NCBI RefSeq assembly: GCF_032854445.1
Contig: NC_088302.1
Span: forward strand, 51,986,046-52,050,045
DNA: 64,000 nucleotides
Direction of reading: 5' to 3'
From: Liolophura sinensis
Lineage: Eukaryota > Mollusca > Polyplacophora > Chitonida > Chitonidae
In this document: piece after piece, positions 26,301 through 37,359 of the stretch
Layout of the letters: each line of letters begins with the position of its first letter
How positions within the stretch are numbered: position 1 is the stretch's first letter
The notes under the pieces: model-generated
Told to the model about the DNA's origin: nothing
What the model saw: only the letters and a program-made list of their open reading frames with translations
The model's database searches: none
Made by a program: the position numbers and the translations under genes

Positions 26301-29300
26301 CAATTTCTCCTGCATATATAAACTTGATCACATTTAGTACAGCCCTGCAAGTGAATTCTTCCAGGTGTAAATCCTCACTAGTCTGCTGGAGATCCTGAAA
26401 ATAAGCAGAAATTAATAATATGAAAATTGACTGGGGCACATTTAATCCTTTTGACAGCCATGTTACCAATGTAGTATAGTAAAGCATAAACCGGTCTACC
26501 AAATGCAACATGCCTATGTAAAACAGTTTATTACATATTTTCTGTATATCATTCCTCCAGGTTAAAGAATTGGTTGGTTGCTAAAGACAGTACAAATTGT
26601 ATTTTAACAGCAATACTTTAATTGTAATATAACCAGGCAAAACTGAAAACGTTATACTGATGACATAATATCTAGGAGCATCAATAACATTAGAAATACC
26701 ATGCAAACATACATAAGCTGGGGGCCACAGATTACGCTGGAGAACACTTGTACGTCTTTAAAGCACCTGATCAACCTTTCAATTTAATACAGCAACCAAC
26801 AGAGCAGGATTTGGAGGCTAACCATCTGAATTCATTGGTCACATGCTGATGAATGAATGAATGAGTGCTTGGGGTTTAACTTCGTACTTCACAATTTTTC
26901 AGTCATATGACGAGAAGGAGTCATTACGTGGGTGTACATATGATATTGTGCTTTCTTGTGGCAGGGAGAGTCCATGCTGCCAAAGGGCTACCACCACTGG
27001 AGTACATGTATCATGCCAAAGACACCACATAGAACACCCCACCCAGTTACATTATACTGACACCGCGACAACCAGTCATGTTTCCATCCCCTGACCTCTC
27101 AGTGCTGAGCACCACGCAAGGCAGCAGTAAGTACCATTTGTAAAGTGTTTGGTATGACCCAATTTTACAGGAAGCTGAGAAGGTTGCCCAGGAAGGTCCT
27201 TACCTCTGCCTACACATTTCAGATATGATAGGAACAGTTCACAACTCCATAAATTACCATCTAAATATGTCATATATTAATGACCTAGATATATATGCAA
27301 GTCACATATTTATTGTGTTTACTTTTTAGGCGAGTTTATTTTAACATTTCATGAATAAATCTTTTTCACTAGTTTGTGATTGAGATGACACCTTGTGATT
27401 GTGTATACTGATGAGCTGTGAAGCTCTTTTGGGCAAGCTCTTCTCGCACATTCTGACATGGTCTTAACTGTCTTCGTAAATCAATTCTGGTTTTGACCTC
27501 TAGCTAACTGTCGTATTGTGGGTTGGAAATGAAAAACAGAATGAACCACCATGTAACCAAAACATGTCCCTGTCTGCATGTTAAGACCACTCTTTCTCAT
27601 ATGCGAAAATCGGTTCGCTTACCTGAATCAACCGAGGACAGCGAGCTGCAAGGATCACTCTGTGAGCATGAACCACCTTCTGATCTCCTGTGAGAAGTCT
27701 TATATCGCTGAATATGGGGTTATTTACCAGGAATGATAACTGAGACAGGAGACTCTGGGTAATAATGGTTGGATCTACCTGTAACAGTTAAAGAGAATAC
27801 CTGGTAATGATGGCTGGATCTACCTGTAACAAGAATACCTGGAAACAACGACTGATCTACCTGTAACAGACCAGGAGAATACCTGGTAACAATGGCCAGA
27901 TCTACCTGTAACAGGTAACAAGAATACCTGGTAACATTGGCCGGATCTACCTGGAACAGATAACAAGACAACGTCTCAACAATGGCCGGATCTACCTATG
28001 ACAGATAACGAAAACACCTGGTAACAATGGCCGGATCTACCTGTAACAGATAACGAAAAATACCTCGCAACAATGACTGGATCTACCTATAACAGATAAC
28101 GAAAATACCTCGCAACAATGACTGGATCTACCCATAACAGATAACGAAAATACCTGGTAACAATGGCCTGATCTATCTGTAACAAATAACAAGAATATCT
28201 GTTAACAATGGGCCGACCTACATGCCACAGATAAGGAGAATACCTGGTAACAATGGCTGAATCTACCTGTAACCGATATCACAATACCTGGTAATAATGG
28301 CTGTGTCTACCCGTAACTAAAAAAAGTTTACAAAGCCCATCAGATGTAGGACAACAGATGCACAATTACTCACCTTACTCTTATCTTCCGGGCAAAAACC
28401 ACTGGCATCAAATGAGAAGCTTGTCTTCTTACTGTCGAAAAATTCATTGCCACTTTCATTTCCCCAGCTGTTTCCTTCTTGTGCAGCTACTTTGATAACT
28501 CCACAGTTGTCTGCTCTTGATGTAGCTTCCTCTTCAGGTTCTTCAGAAGTGTTGTTATCTGATCCATTTGCATAGTTATCTCCCCCTAGTTTAACAACCT
28601 CCTCAACACCCGAGCTATGCAACTCAGATAAACATGTAGCTCCCTCAATGTCCAGCGAACAGGCATTTTTTCCTGGTGCACTTTTGGAGATTTGAGATTT
28701 TTTTGAGGCATGGTTAAAAGATTTTACTAGAGAGGTAGAAGTTTGATTTTTGCAGTCTCTGTCAGCAGTGCTTTGTGAACTGCTTATGCGAGTGAGGTTC
28801 TGGGAAGTACACTTTGGGCTTGACTGTAAAACAGATTCATCCTCCTCAGCAGCCAATTCTGCCAAAACCACCGCCGTCTGCGTAGAGACAAAATCTACAC
28901 TACTGGCCTCATCCCCAATCTCTGTATCTTCAACCTGAAATACAGAGTTGTTAGACAGTTCAACAAGAATAAAACATTTTTAAAACTTTCTTTCCGTTAT
29001 ATTTTTGCAGAATTAATCTTTCTAATAGATTCTGATCCAAGAATGTCAAACCTTTTTCTTAAATGTTATTTAAATGTGACTGAAAGAAGTTCAAAACACA
29101 TCGGTGTGCAACATCGTATCCAGCTGAATAAAGAATAAATCCATCCATTTCTATGGACAATGCCTAATGGTCTTTCATAAGTATGCCGCTTTCATGACAC
29201 AAAAGATCTCCAAATCGATATTTTGAACATGAGGAACTTATGTGAAAGCTGGTTTATGTTTTCAGTTTAGAGTCTTTCCATAGTCAAAATTACCTTCGAC

Positions 29301-32300
29301 AGATTGCCACTATTTTTATCTGTCTTTCCTGTTCCAGCAAGTGCAGACATCTTGGCCAATAGTCTGTCAAAGTGAGCAGTGGATACCTTCACAAGGGGAC
29401 TTAACTCTTTTACATAATATATATCTGCTGTGTCTGAGTTCATGCAACTTTTTTTCCAAAGACTCAAATTCTGCAACAGAAGACAAAGTATGGATTCAAT
29501 TAAATTCACGCAGTGCAAACTTTTATGGTTTTTCTCACTCGTTTTCCAATCTCCAAGAACTCTGTCCATGAATTAAGTCGCCTTCTGACTTTTTCAGTTT
29601 GTCATGAACAGTTTCAGTAAAAAAAACACAGGGTTACTTACAAATTCTGCACAAAAATAAACATATGCTCAAAATTCCGCTGATTCCTATGTACATGTAA
29701 ATATTCACAAGTACCCACCGTTCTCTCAGTGCCGTTAAAAACTGACTGTTGTCTGTCCGTGTTCTTTGAGAACCTCTTTGTAACATCGCTTTCTGACATG
29801 GGAGGGGTGTTGTTGAAATGATTCGAATCCTGGGTGAAAAAATCACAAAGTGAGTGTCTGAGACATTCTAACCTACTTATGGGCAGAGTAATACACTACA
29901 ACAATCAGCTATTAGCACGGACTGTGCCACCAATGGACAAGCATGCATGACAACCAAAGACTGAAGTATATCTTTTTTTTTTTTCAAAGAGCGAATTAAT
30001 CTTTTGTTTTCCAAAGAAAGAATTATTCTGTTATTCAGACTAAATAAATGCTTGCACTTACAAAATGTAACCACCAATACACGTAAGGAAAACAGTTAAG
30101 CCTTGTCAAAGCAGACAGATATCAAAACATGGGAGGGAAAATAACCAAAAAACCATATGTAATATGCTGGAGAGACAAAAAAGGCTTACCCCAGGGGTGA
30201 CAACCATTGCTACTCGCTCTGCAATCTTCTTTCGTATTTCTTCAGTGGTGTATTTTAGAAGCAGTGGTAACTCTTCACCACTAAAATACAAAACCAATAT
30301 ACTTGTATGCCAATAATGGTAGATGGTAAAGATGGCTTTTAGAGGTGAAATCTCAACTTACGTGTACATTTCAGATGAAGCAGTCATTCTGTAATAAATC
30401 ATCATGACTGTAATACCTTGTAGATTCGATCGATGTAGAGAAGGCATAGCACAATGGAGACCACTGATGTTACAAACCGTGCTTTAATGCAAACCCATCC
30501 ACAATGTGAACAGCATGCCCAAAATAAATAGAACTGCAGAAATCTACTATAATCTGGATGTCCAAAATGCCCCTTTCACCTCCAGCATTTCAAAAATAAT
30601 CTGTGCACATGAAAATCCATTATTACATTAAGTACCTGAATATGGGCAATTAAATGATTTTCATTAAAAATAAGTTTCATAGGTAGCTGTGCAGTACTTT
30701 AGGAGGAATTGCATGGACAAAATCGGAAAAGCTCAAACATGCCCTGTTTTGGGGAATTTTATGAAAAAATGGTAATTATGAAAATAATTACTTGACTGTC
30801 ATTAAACTTAAGCATATGCAAGTTTCATGATAGGCAAATGTATGACAAGTTTTATCAAAATTTAGTTGAGGTGTTGGAGGGGAATTGCACTGAAAAAATG
30901 GTGTCTACAGACAGACAGAGTGAGTACATATAAATGTACCTTGTTGCAGAATGGATTTCAACCGCTCTTTTATTTAGCACCGCTTCCGGCGTACACCCCT
31001 ATTTCTAACAGGTGCCATGCAAAGCCGTAGGCTTAAACTTAAAAACTGCACAGCTATCCAATTAAATACATGAAATTCTGGAAAATTCTCACCGTGGTGT
31101 ACCGCAAAATCAACAGGTAGTCAAGCATCATATGGCCGTCCAATGATGTTGAATGCCTCGATCAGAGATTCCAAATCAGTGATATCGAAGTCAAACTTTT
31201 TTATGCCAACATATAAATGTGCTTCCTTGTTGCAGAACGGATTTCCACCGCTCTTTTATTTAGCACCGCTTCAATAACTGACTTGTCAAAGGCAAGTAAG
31301 CCGCCCCACCCAGGCCATTATACTGATATAGGTCTGCCAGACGTTGCACTATCCCCTTAATGCTGAACGCCAAGCAAGAAAGCTACACCCTCTTCTTTTA
31401 AGGTTTTGGGTGTGATTCGACCCAGGATTGACCCCGGATCTATCGCCCCGAAGCGAACGCTTTACCACTTGAGCCATCAGGGCCATTCAAACAGGAATGA
31501 TGATTCCAGTATACTCTCCCCCACCCCCACCCACCGAAGTTGTATTGTATTTCTCTGCATGTATTCATTTTTAGATTAGTGTTAAATGTTAACATTCTCT
31601 GTAGACGAAATCACAGGTACAGTCGAAACCATCACACCTTAAAATTTCCACACCACGACTCACATATGAGAATTTCCCTTCTTTCTTCTCCCTTTCTTGA
31701 TATCCTTGTCCAGCTTTTTACAGCCCAATGCTAATCTGTCAATAGATTCCAACTGGTCCAAAAGTTGTGTCTCCTGCTTCTGCTGTTCTTCAACCAGGGA
31801 AGTAGATAAAGCCAATGCAAATTGAGTGTCTTCATCAAGAGCTCTACAAAAAACACCACAATCCTCACAATAACTACTGACAATGTTGATCAATCATCAA
31901 ATCACCACCTGACATCATCAAGTCACCATCATCAACTGGTCCAATTTTTTTGAAATATATGTCATTAATTTATTTATTTATTTGATTTGTGTTTTATGCC
32001 CTACTTGACACTTGCCCTTATGCAGGTTCATCGCAGGCCTTTCGCACGCACGGCCTGTGTAGGTGTGGGTATGGACAACGTATGTTGGGCAATAGACTTC
32101 CGGCGTACACCCCTATTTCTAACAGGTGCCATGCAAAGCCGTAGGCTTAAACTTAAAAACTGCACAGCTATCCAATTAAATACATGAAATTCTGGAACAT
32201 TCTCACCGTGGCGTACCGCAAAATCAACAGGTAGTCAAGCATCATATGGCCGTCCAATGATGTTGAATGCCTCAATCAGGGATTCCAAATCAATGATATC

Positions 32301-35300
32301 GAAGTCAAACTTTTTTATGCCAACACCTGTCTCACAGTGGTTAACCCCTCCATGAAATCTACTAATTAACTTTATTTCTTGCTTGAGAGCCTATTGCAAC
32401 ATTAGAAGCTTACTCTCACTGCTATATCTGAACGCAAGGAATCAACAGTCATTCTAAAAACCTGTGTTTTCATTGGCTAATGACTGACAAGATGACCAAA
32501 GGTGTGGCAGGTCTCAAATGGCTATCTCTTTCAAGGCCATGTGTGTGCACCGAAAGTGAAAGAATATTTTTTACCATGTAATGCAACTTATACCTTTCTC
32601 CGACAAGTGTAATTAGAATGGTCTAGAACAGATATATCCAACATATTGGTGGTATTTTGCGCAGTACTCAAAAATATTTCACTTATACGACGGTGGGAAG
32701 ATTTCATCAAATGTCAACCATAAACTCAGTGTGCACAGGTGGAACATTGTGTTCGCATGTGTGACATTGGATGCCCACTGACAGCTTCATATTGCAAAAA
32801 TTCAAAACATCGTATTCGTGAAAGGCTATTGACTTTCCTGACCATATTTTTGGGAAACTCGCAGTCAAATGTTCCAAATTGTCTTATACAGGTAACTGAT
32901 AGCTTACAGAATTCAACATTGACCAATCAGATGAACTTATTTTCAATGACCCTCCCCTTGGAAAAAAGATTGATGGTGAAATCTCCAAATAGAATCTAAA
33001 CTAGATGACAAGAGTTCAAAATTTTACATTTCGTCATGTACTCAGTGACAATTACAACTTTTTATTACTACTTCGAGCTTTGCCTTGATACTAAACCATT
33101 TTAGTAAAACCATCATGAAGTCCTGTACTGGTTGATTTATTATAATGATGTTCACAACACTTAATCCTGTCCACACTGGCAAAACAACAGGTGGTCTCTT
33201 GCAGCGATCGACATGTTCCAAAAAATCACCAATTTATTATTCAATTACCAACATTTTAGAAACAGAAAAACATTGTTACTTCGTAACCATTTCCTGAAGA
33301 AATGAAAAACAAGTCCAAACAGAAAGAGTGTGCTTTTCAGAAGTCAAAACTACTCATATAGAGATTAAAGGCGCATAAATTGCACTGAAAGTTTCTCCTT
33401 CAGGGCAGATAAAACTGTGAGTAATGTTAATAACATACTTAGTTGTTCTCTTTGTCTTTGCAGATTGTCCTCTGTTTTTTGTCTTTTGTGCTCTGAAGAA
33501 AGAAAAGAAAAATAAGTGAGAAATTAAAAATATAAAGCAAAAAAGGAAAATAAATGAAAAAAATTGGTGACAAAAATGCAGGTCAATTAATATCCCCTTT
33601 ATAAAATCCTTAACATAACCCATATAAAAAAACATCATCAAAATACATAACCCAAAGTTTCAAACAATGGAGATAATAATGAAAAGTTTGTGAAAGCGAT
33701 GTGTGATCCTTGTATCTCCCATGTGGGGCAAACACCCTGAATCTGTAGCCCTAGATGACCCCTTACCTTGTGGTGAGTGGTATTTGCCCAGCTGTCAGCC
33801 GAGCCTCATGCTCCCTCCTCTGTTGCTCTATAAGCTGTGATAAGTGGTCTTGACCAACATTGCAGGACTTGGAACACCTATTCATATGGGATTTTCTAGA
33901 CTAACAAGAAAAAACAAACAGACAAAGAAAAGTTACTAAATGTAGTAAAAGTGAAGGTGAAATAGTTCCAGCGTACATGTACATTAAGGCATGACTGATG
34001 TCAATTATATTATCACAGATTGTAGACAAGGGATTCAGCAATGAATGTACTCCACCTTGGAAGAGTTTCTCTTGATGAAATGATTTTAAAAACAGTAACT
34101 TTCAAGAATACAATTTTTCTTTTATCTCATTTCAAGATTACTTCCCTGACGTTTGCCATGGCAGACACAACATAATGAATAGGTCAGGGCTTTGGCTAAT
34201 CAATGAAGTGTTTTTCTGCAAGTACTCCACAGCATTGCACACTTCATTTATATACAGTTACTGAATGCAGATACGCATTGTAACGACAGGTTACTCACTG
34301 CTTCTGTCTTCAGTGGTTTTCCACACATTGGACAGTCGAGAACCGCCTTCCTAGCCCTTTCCATGGCTTCAGAATCTGCCACAGCCACAGTAACAGCAGT
34401 CTCTTTCTGGAAACCCAAGACACAGGCCTTGTGAGACGCCAACATAATATAGGAAAACATGAATTTGTGTTAAGAGACCAGAAAACAATACAGGGAGGCA
34501 AGCACATCTGCAAAATATCCACACAATATAGGGAGGAAGGCACTCATGCTGTGAGACATCAACATAATATGGGAAATCATTAATCTGTGGTAAGGGATAA
34601 GAAAACAATTACTAAATCCTTAATAAAACTGTCGATGGCCTTGTGTGGCATTATGGACATTTTGCTTACCAGTTCCAGAACAAATATCAACAAATGTAGT
34701 AAACTTGTAAGAAGGGAGTATACTAGTCTACAGTATCACAAACTGTACCAAGGGCAAATATTTATTTATTTATTTATTTATCTGATTGGAGTTTTACGGC
34801 GTACTCAAGAATATTTCATTTATACAACTGCGACCAGCATTATGCATGACCATCCACAGGTTGCTGACAGACTTCCCACGTACACCCGGAGAGGAAGCCA
34901 GCATGACTTGAACTCACACAGACTACATTGGTGATAGCCTCCTGGGCAACTGCACTGCTGGGCACGCTAACCACCTGGGCCATGGAGGCCCCACAGACAT
35001 GTTGTCAGATTACTAACACAATACAGGCAGATCAGCACACAAATGAGGTACAAACCCAATATATTGACACAAACACACATTTTGTGAGATTACTAACACA
35101 ATATAGGGAGACCTATACATAATTTCATGTTGTGTAGCCCAGGATAGCATACCTTGTCCATACAGGTGTTGACATGTTGTGTTTGTCTGTGAGCATTGAG
35201 GCCAGACAAGTCCAGGTTGCAGATCTGACAGAGAACTAGCTCCAAAGGGGGACTACTCTGCATCAATTCTGTCTGCTGTAAAGCTCTGGCCAGCACCTCG

Positions 35301-36807
35301 TCTGATACACCAGCAGATGCATCTGCTAAGTACATCAAATAACATTAGTACATGAAATACTTCTAATGCACAGGTTATTGGACCCTAAGTTAATAAAACT
35401 TGTCTTGGACGATGGTGACCTCAAAGGTCTGGAACAGTACATGTATATGTAAGCCATAAGCCATAACAACAGAGATGAAGTAATATTGCCAATTTGGCAC
35501 TCGAAGTGTAACTGATTGAATGAATGAATATGGTCTGCACTATTTCAGCTATATGGCTACATGGTTTTTGAGGCAAAAATGAGATGATGACTCAATAATT
35601 ACCATGCCTACCAGGCTGATATACCTACAATCATCTGGCTCATGAAGTGCTGAAATTGCCACAATAAGGTGAAACCCTCCAATAAAATTTTCCATCTGGA
35701 TAGAGTAGTTCTCACATACAAATGTTCTTTAAGCTGCCATCTGACAAGATAGTAATAAACTATTTCCAATGGATGGATCCTTATTCTACAGCACACGGGC
35801 ATTGAGTTACACATAAGATTTTGTTTATGTAACTCTGACTCACCCGCTGGGTTAGCTCCCCTTGTAAAGTGACGATTTAGACATGCCCTCTGGTGGCTCT
35901 GAAGGTTGTCACTTTTGACCGACTGTCGACAGATTACACAAGATTTCATCTCTTCAGTAGACTCATCGCCCTTTGCCAGTGGAGGTTCTGATTCAACCGT
36001 CACTTTCGCAGAATTATGCACGCCATCTACATCCCATTCAGACTCTGTTCCACACACCTGATTTGTTGCCAGCCCAGGGGTGCCCGCCTCTAAGCTATTA
36101 CAGCCTATCTCTAAGCTTGCTACTTTTAACGGTATTGCTGAGCTTTCTATTTCTGAACTTCCAATTCGGGACCTCTCTTTCCTGGAGATTGGTACATCCA
36201 AACTTTCCCCCTCTGCGCTTGCTTTCTTTGACCTTGTTGGTTCTAAGCCTGATATTTCTGAGCTTCCAATCTGGGATTTTCCATTCCTTGAGCCTGTCAA
36301 GTCTGATCCTGCCTTCCTTGACCTTGAGGCCTCTGAGAATACCTCATCAGAGTATGGTATCTTAATCTTTGCTTTATCTGTATCACTCAGTTTTCTCCTT
36401 TTGTTAGACCTAGTGGTTATTGAAGGCCTGAAATCATCAGACTCGTTAAGATCAACAGCATTCAGGATGTTTCCAGGCTGACTTAATGATGACAATTTAG
36501 GTGGCATTGTGGCAATCCCCTTTGTACCTTTTCTCAATGCTAATTTGGGGCGCCCTCTTTTGGAGGACTTCTTTGATTTATTCTGCAGATCATCAGATAT
36601 CCCAGCCGTTTCTTTTGTTTCGCCTGGTGTGCATTCCACATCTATTCTCCTCTGTGAACTGTGACCTGCTTTCGGTAACATCTGCTGCACAATGACAACC
36701 GGACTTGAGCAGACATAGGTTGTTCCACCCTCATACTTCACAGGACTACAAGAAGGGCAGGGTTTTCTATTCTTACCAGGAGTTAATGGTGCACTGCTGC
36801 TTTCCAT
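11306..36807 (-). CDS. SLX4: SLX4 structure-specific endonuclease scaffold, complete 22-exon model
   Basis: Coding exons in transcript order: 36807-35844, 35322-35153, 34406-34299, 33900-33767, 33492-33439, 31843-31664, 30280-30190, 29829-29719, 29470-29294, 28934-28374, 27778-27623, 26394-26258, 25911-22847, 21735-21635, 21410-21101, 19840-19635, 18890-18803, 17113-16786, 13515-13461, 12703-12620, 11736-11647, 11401-11306. All are bounded by AG/GT and all phases close: 7266 bases, 2421 residues (human about 1834). Domains: UBZ4-like C2HC fingers at 290-309, 353-375 and 403-423; UIM-like DED..FALALSTS at 480-492; BTB about 867-960; SUMO-interaction-like ELIVIDV near 1297 and ELIDLS near 2293; SAP about 2163-2204; C-terminal SLX1-binding domain about 2340-2395, ending CITFT plus a basic tail. 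In characterised SLX4 this scaffold binds SLX1, MUS81-EME1 and XPF-ERCC1 for Holliday-junction and crosslink repair in the nucleus. The start ATG has A at -3 and G at +4. The long middle exon (3065 bases) is low-complexity acidic/Ser-rich. Exon model confidence is high, but the 5' UTR and alternative splicing are unknown. Confidence 0.93.
12010..12400. repeat. degenerate 'ccattaacctggtgaag' tandem repeat with poly-C
   Basis: About six diverged copies of a 50-65 base unit containing ATCCATTAACCTGGTGAAG and GGTGGTTTCCCC. It includes an 18-base poly-C run at 12187-12204 and lies in SLX4 intron 20. No splice site of the neighbouring exons is included in the unit. Confidence 0.65.
14090..15660 (+). 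mobile_element. decayed BEL/Pao LTR retrotransposon, integrase end
   Basis: The element lies antisense to SLX4, in its 3.3 kb intron 18. A zinc-binding region with a DC..C pair occupies 14320-14508. An integrase core (SDNGSSFKG type motif) occupies 14561-14881, in a different frame. A DUF5641-like C-terminal segment typical of BEL/Pao polyproteins occupies 15035-15430. The frames are broken between the first two parts and again near 14870, where the conserved glutamate region is shifted out of frame. No protease, reverse transcriptase or gag was seen, so the element is 5' truncated. A purine-rich tract (CCGGGGAGGGTTTGG) at about 15413-15427 may mark the start of a 3' LTR, which is cut off by the SINE at 15671. 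Confidence 0.8.
15661..15850 (-). mobile_element. SINE family A (reverse, head missing)
   Basis: A poly-T run (the reversed A-rich tail) is followed by 'gtgttttatgccgtactcaa', 'aatatttcacttatacgatg', 'ggtgggtggaaaccgggcac' and 'aggttgctggcagaccttcc'. The tRNA-like head is absent after about 15820. It abuts the BEL/Pao remnant. Confidence 0.75.
17219..17489 (-). mobile_element. SINE family A, full length with target-site duplication
   Basis: Element body 17229-17479, reversed: it ends on the plus strand with GGAGGCCCC, the complement of the tRNA-like head. It is flanked by perfect 10-base direct repeats AACAGCTTTG at 17219-17228 and 17480-17489. It lies in SLX4 intron 17, immediately beside the 90-base array. 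This is the clearest complete copy in the window and defines the family's ends. Confidence 0.88.
17482..18834 (-). repeat. 89-90 base tandem array carrying the SLX4 SAP-exon splice donor
   Basis: About 15 copies. The landmark GGAAACACT recurs near 17490, 17580, 17670, 17761, 17851, 17941, 18031, 18121, 18211, 18301, 18391, 18480, 18567, 18656 and 18745. Read on the minus strand, each unit contains the last ~24 bases of exon 17 (ending ACTCACCAGT or CCCCATCAGT) joined to the intact donor GTGAGTCTGAT. The real exon edge at 18803 is the last member of the array. Most units are 90 bases, while those nearest the exon are 87-89. Confidence 0.93.
19905..20222 (-). mobile_element. SINE family B (reverse)
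   Basis: Plus-strand landmarks: 'tggtttaacgtcgtactta', 'tttttcagtcatatg', 'gccaaagacaccagacatga' and a terminal 'ccaggtttgatcttgggtct' (reversed B box). It matches 6412-6738 and 26855-27165. It lies in SLX4 intron 15. Confidence 0.72.
21852..22413. repeat. 113-base tandem array, five near-identical copies
   Basis: The unit starts CTCTAACTTCAAACC at about 21852, 21965, 22079, 22192 and 22305 and ends ACAAATTTTGGTAAG. Copies differ by a few bases and by A-run length, indicating recent homogenisation. The array lies inside SLX4 intron 13 and does not include an exon edge. Confidence 0.93.
23690..23836 (-). repeat. coding 48-base repeat in SLX4 exon 13
   Basis: Three in-frame copies of a 16-residue unit (VETTTVSGSHCVNGDG and variants) at about residues 1690-1740. 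The unit is a multiple of three, so copy number can vary without a frameshift. The surrounding protein is low complexity. Confidence 0.85.
26855..27165 (-). mobile_element. SINE family B (reverse)
   Basis: Starts (plus strand) 'gaatgaatgagtgcttgggg', then TTTTTCAGTCATATGACGAG, 'gtccatgctgccaaaggg' and 'gcagcagtaagtaccattt'. It matches 6412-6738 closely but lacks most of the tRNA-like head. It lies in SLX4 intron 11. Confidence 0.72.
27768..28320 (-). repeat. ~45 base tandem array carrying the SLX4 BTB-exon acceptor
   Basis: About 12 intronic copies plus the real exon edge. Plus-strand landmark CTACCTGTAACAG and variants near 27775, 27822, 27862, 27903, 27949, 27995, 28038, 28083, 28128, 28173, 28219, 28264 and 28308. 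On the minus strand each unit holds a TGTTACAG acceptor followed by GTAGATCC..CCATTATTACC, the first ~22 bases of exon 11, and then ACCAG|GTATTC, which resembles a donor. The real exon diverges from the unit after that point. Confidence 0.9.
30560..30925. repeat. probable dispersed repeat ending in ACAGACAGACAGAG
   Basis: An AT-rich block with 'gcagtactttaggaggaatt' and, about 180 bases on, a related 'tgttggaggggaattgcac', closed by an ACAGACAGACAGAG run. It resembles repeats common in mollusc genomes, but no second copy is in this window. It lies in SLX4 intron 6. Confidence 0.35.
30930..31272. repeat. 228-base repeat unit flanked by 50-60 base direct repeats
   Basis: The segment 30983-31211 recurs at 32098-32326 with few differences (shared landmarks 'ggcgtacacccctatttcta' and 'tcaacaggtagtcaagcatc'). 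In the first copy it is flanked by direct repeats carrying 'ccgctcttttatttagcacc' at about 30935-30990 and 31215-31272. It lies in SLX4 intron 6. Confidence 0.8.
31300..31486 (-). mobile_element. SINE with tRNA-like head (reverse)
   Basis: The minus strand begins GGCCCTGATGGCTCAAGTGG (A-box-like), then 'ggtcaatcctgggtcgaatc' (B-box-like). The body shares the 'cattatactga' and 'aatgctgaacgcc' landmarks with family B. Confidence 0.6.
32098..32326. repeat. second copy of the 228-base repeat
   Basis: Nearly identical to 30983-31211 and in the same orientation, 1115 bases away, but without the flanking direct repeats. It lies in SLX4 intron 5. The adjacent 31965-32097 has a SINE-like ATTTATTTATTTATTTG tract. 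Confidence 0.85.
34430..34620. repeat. degenerate ~121-base duplication beside SLX4 exon 3
   Basis: Two diverged copies of 'gtgagac..caacataatat.ggaaa..at', starting near 34430 and 34551, each followed by 'agaaaacaat'. They lie just upstream (in the gene) of the exon 3 acceptor at 34406 but do not visibly include it. Confidence 0.55.
34753..34994 (-). mobile_element. SINE family A, near full length (reverse)
   Basis: An (ATTT)n tail on the plus strand is followed by 'gttttacggcgtactcaaga', 'aatatttcatttatac', 'gagaggaagccagcatgact' and the reversed head ending GGAGGCCCC. It lies in SLX4 intron 2. No clear target-site duplication was found. Confidence 0.8.
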
Positions 36808-37359
36808 AATTACATCCTACAGTATCAACGAATTAAACAGTAAGGCTACATCGACAGTCAGGGATGATATAAAGTTAGTAAAGTCTTACATTGTGCCCAG
36901 CCTAATTATTCAGTCCACTGAGCACATAGGTGCATGTAAAACTTCACATTGTTCCTGAGCTGAACAGTGTGACGACTTCCATGGATCTATGAAACTGCAC
37001 CATATGTAACGTTCTCAATGTTAACACGGTTACAAGCTTCTGGGGAATTCATAGCAGAAATGCTGATGTAATAGTAACAGCTTTCATGAAGATTTTCATG
37101 ACAAACTGACATTAAACACTATAGCAAATGCATCATTGACAAATAATCAAAAAAAAAACTTCATTGCAGTTAATTTTGATTTCAGCTACAGTTTGCTAAA
37201 TCGATAATAAGAATATATCTCAAGAGCCTTTTTTTTTTCTTAACAAGCAGTCACATGACGTAAAATGATACCAAATGGCAATCACAGCCAACTGGTTTTC
37301 CAAATGAGTACTGTCTCTTATATACACCTGTAGACTAAGATGGCCGGGGGCTGTGACTA
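36808..37359. other. SLX4 upstream region
   Basis: 552 bases between the SLX4 start codon and the stop of the next gene on the same strand. An ACTGTAG acceptor-like site about 10 bases before the ATG suggests a spliced 5' UTR. No TATA box or other element can be assigned. Confidence 0.4.
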
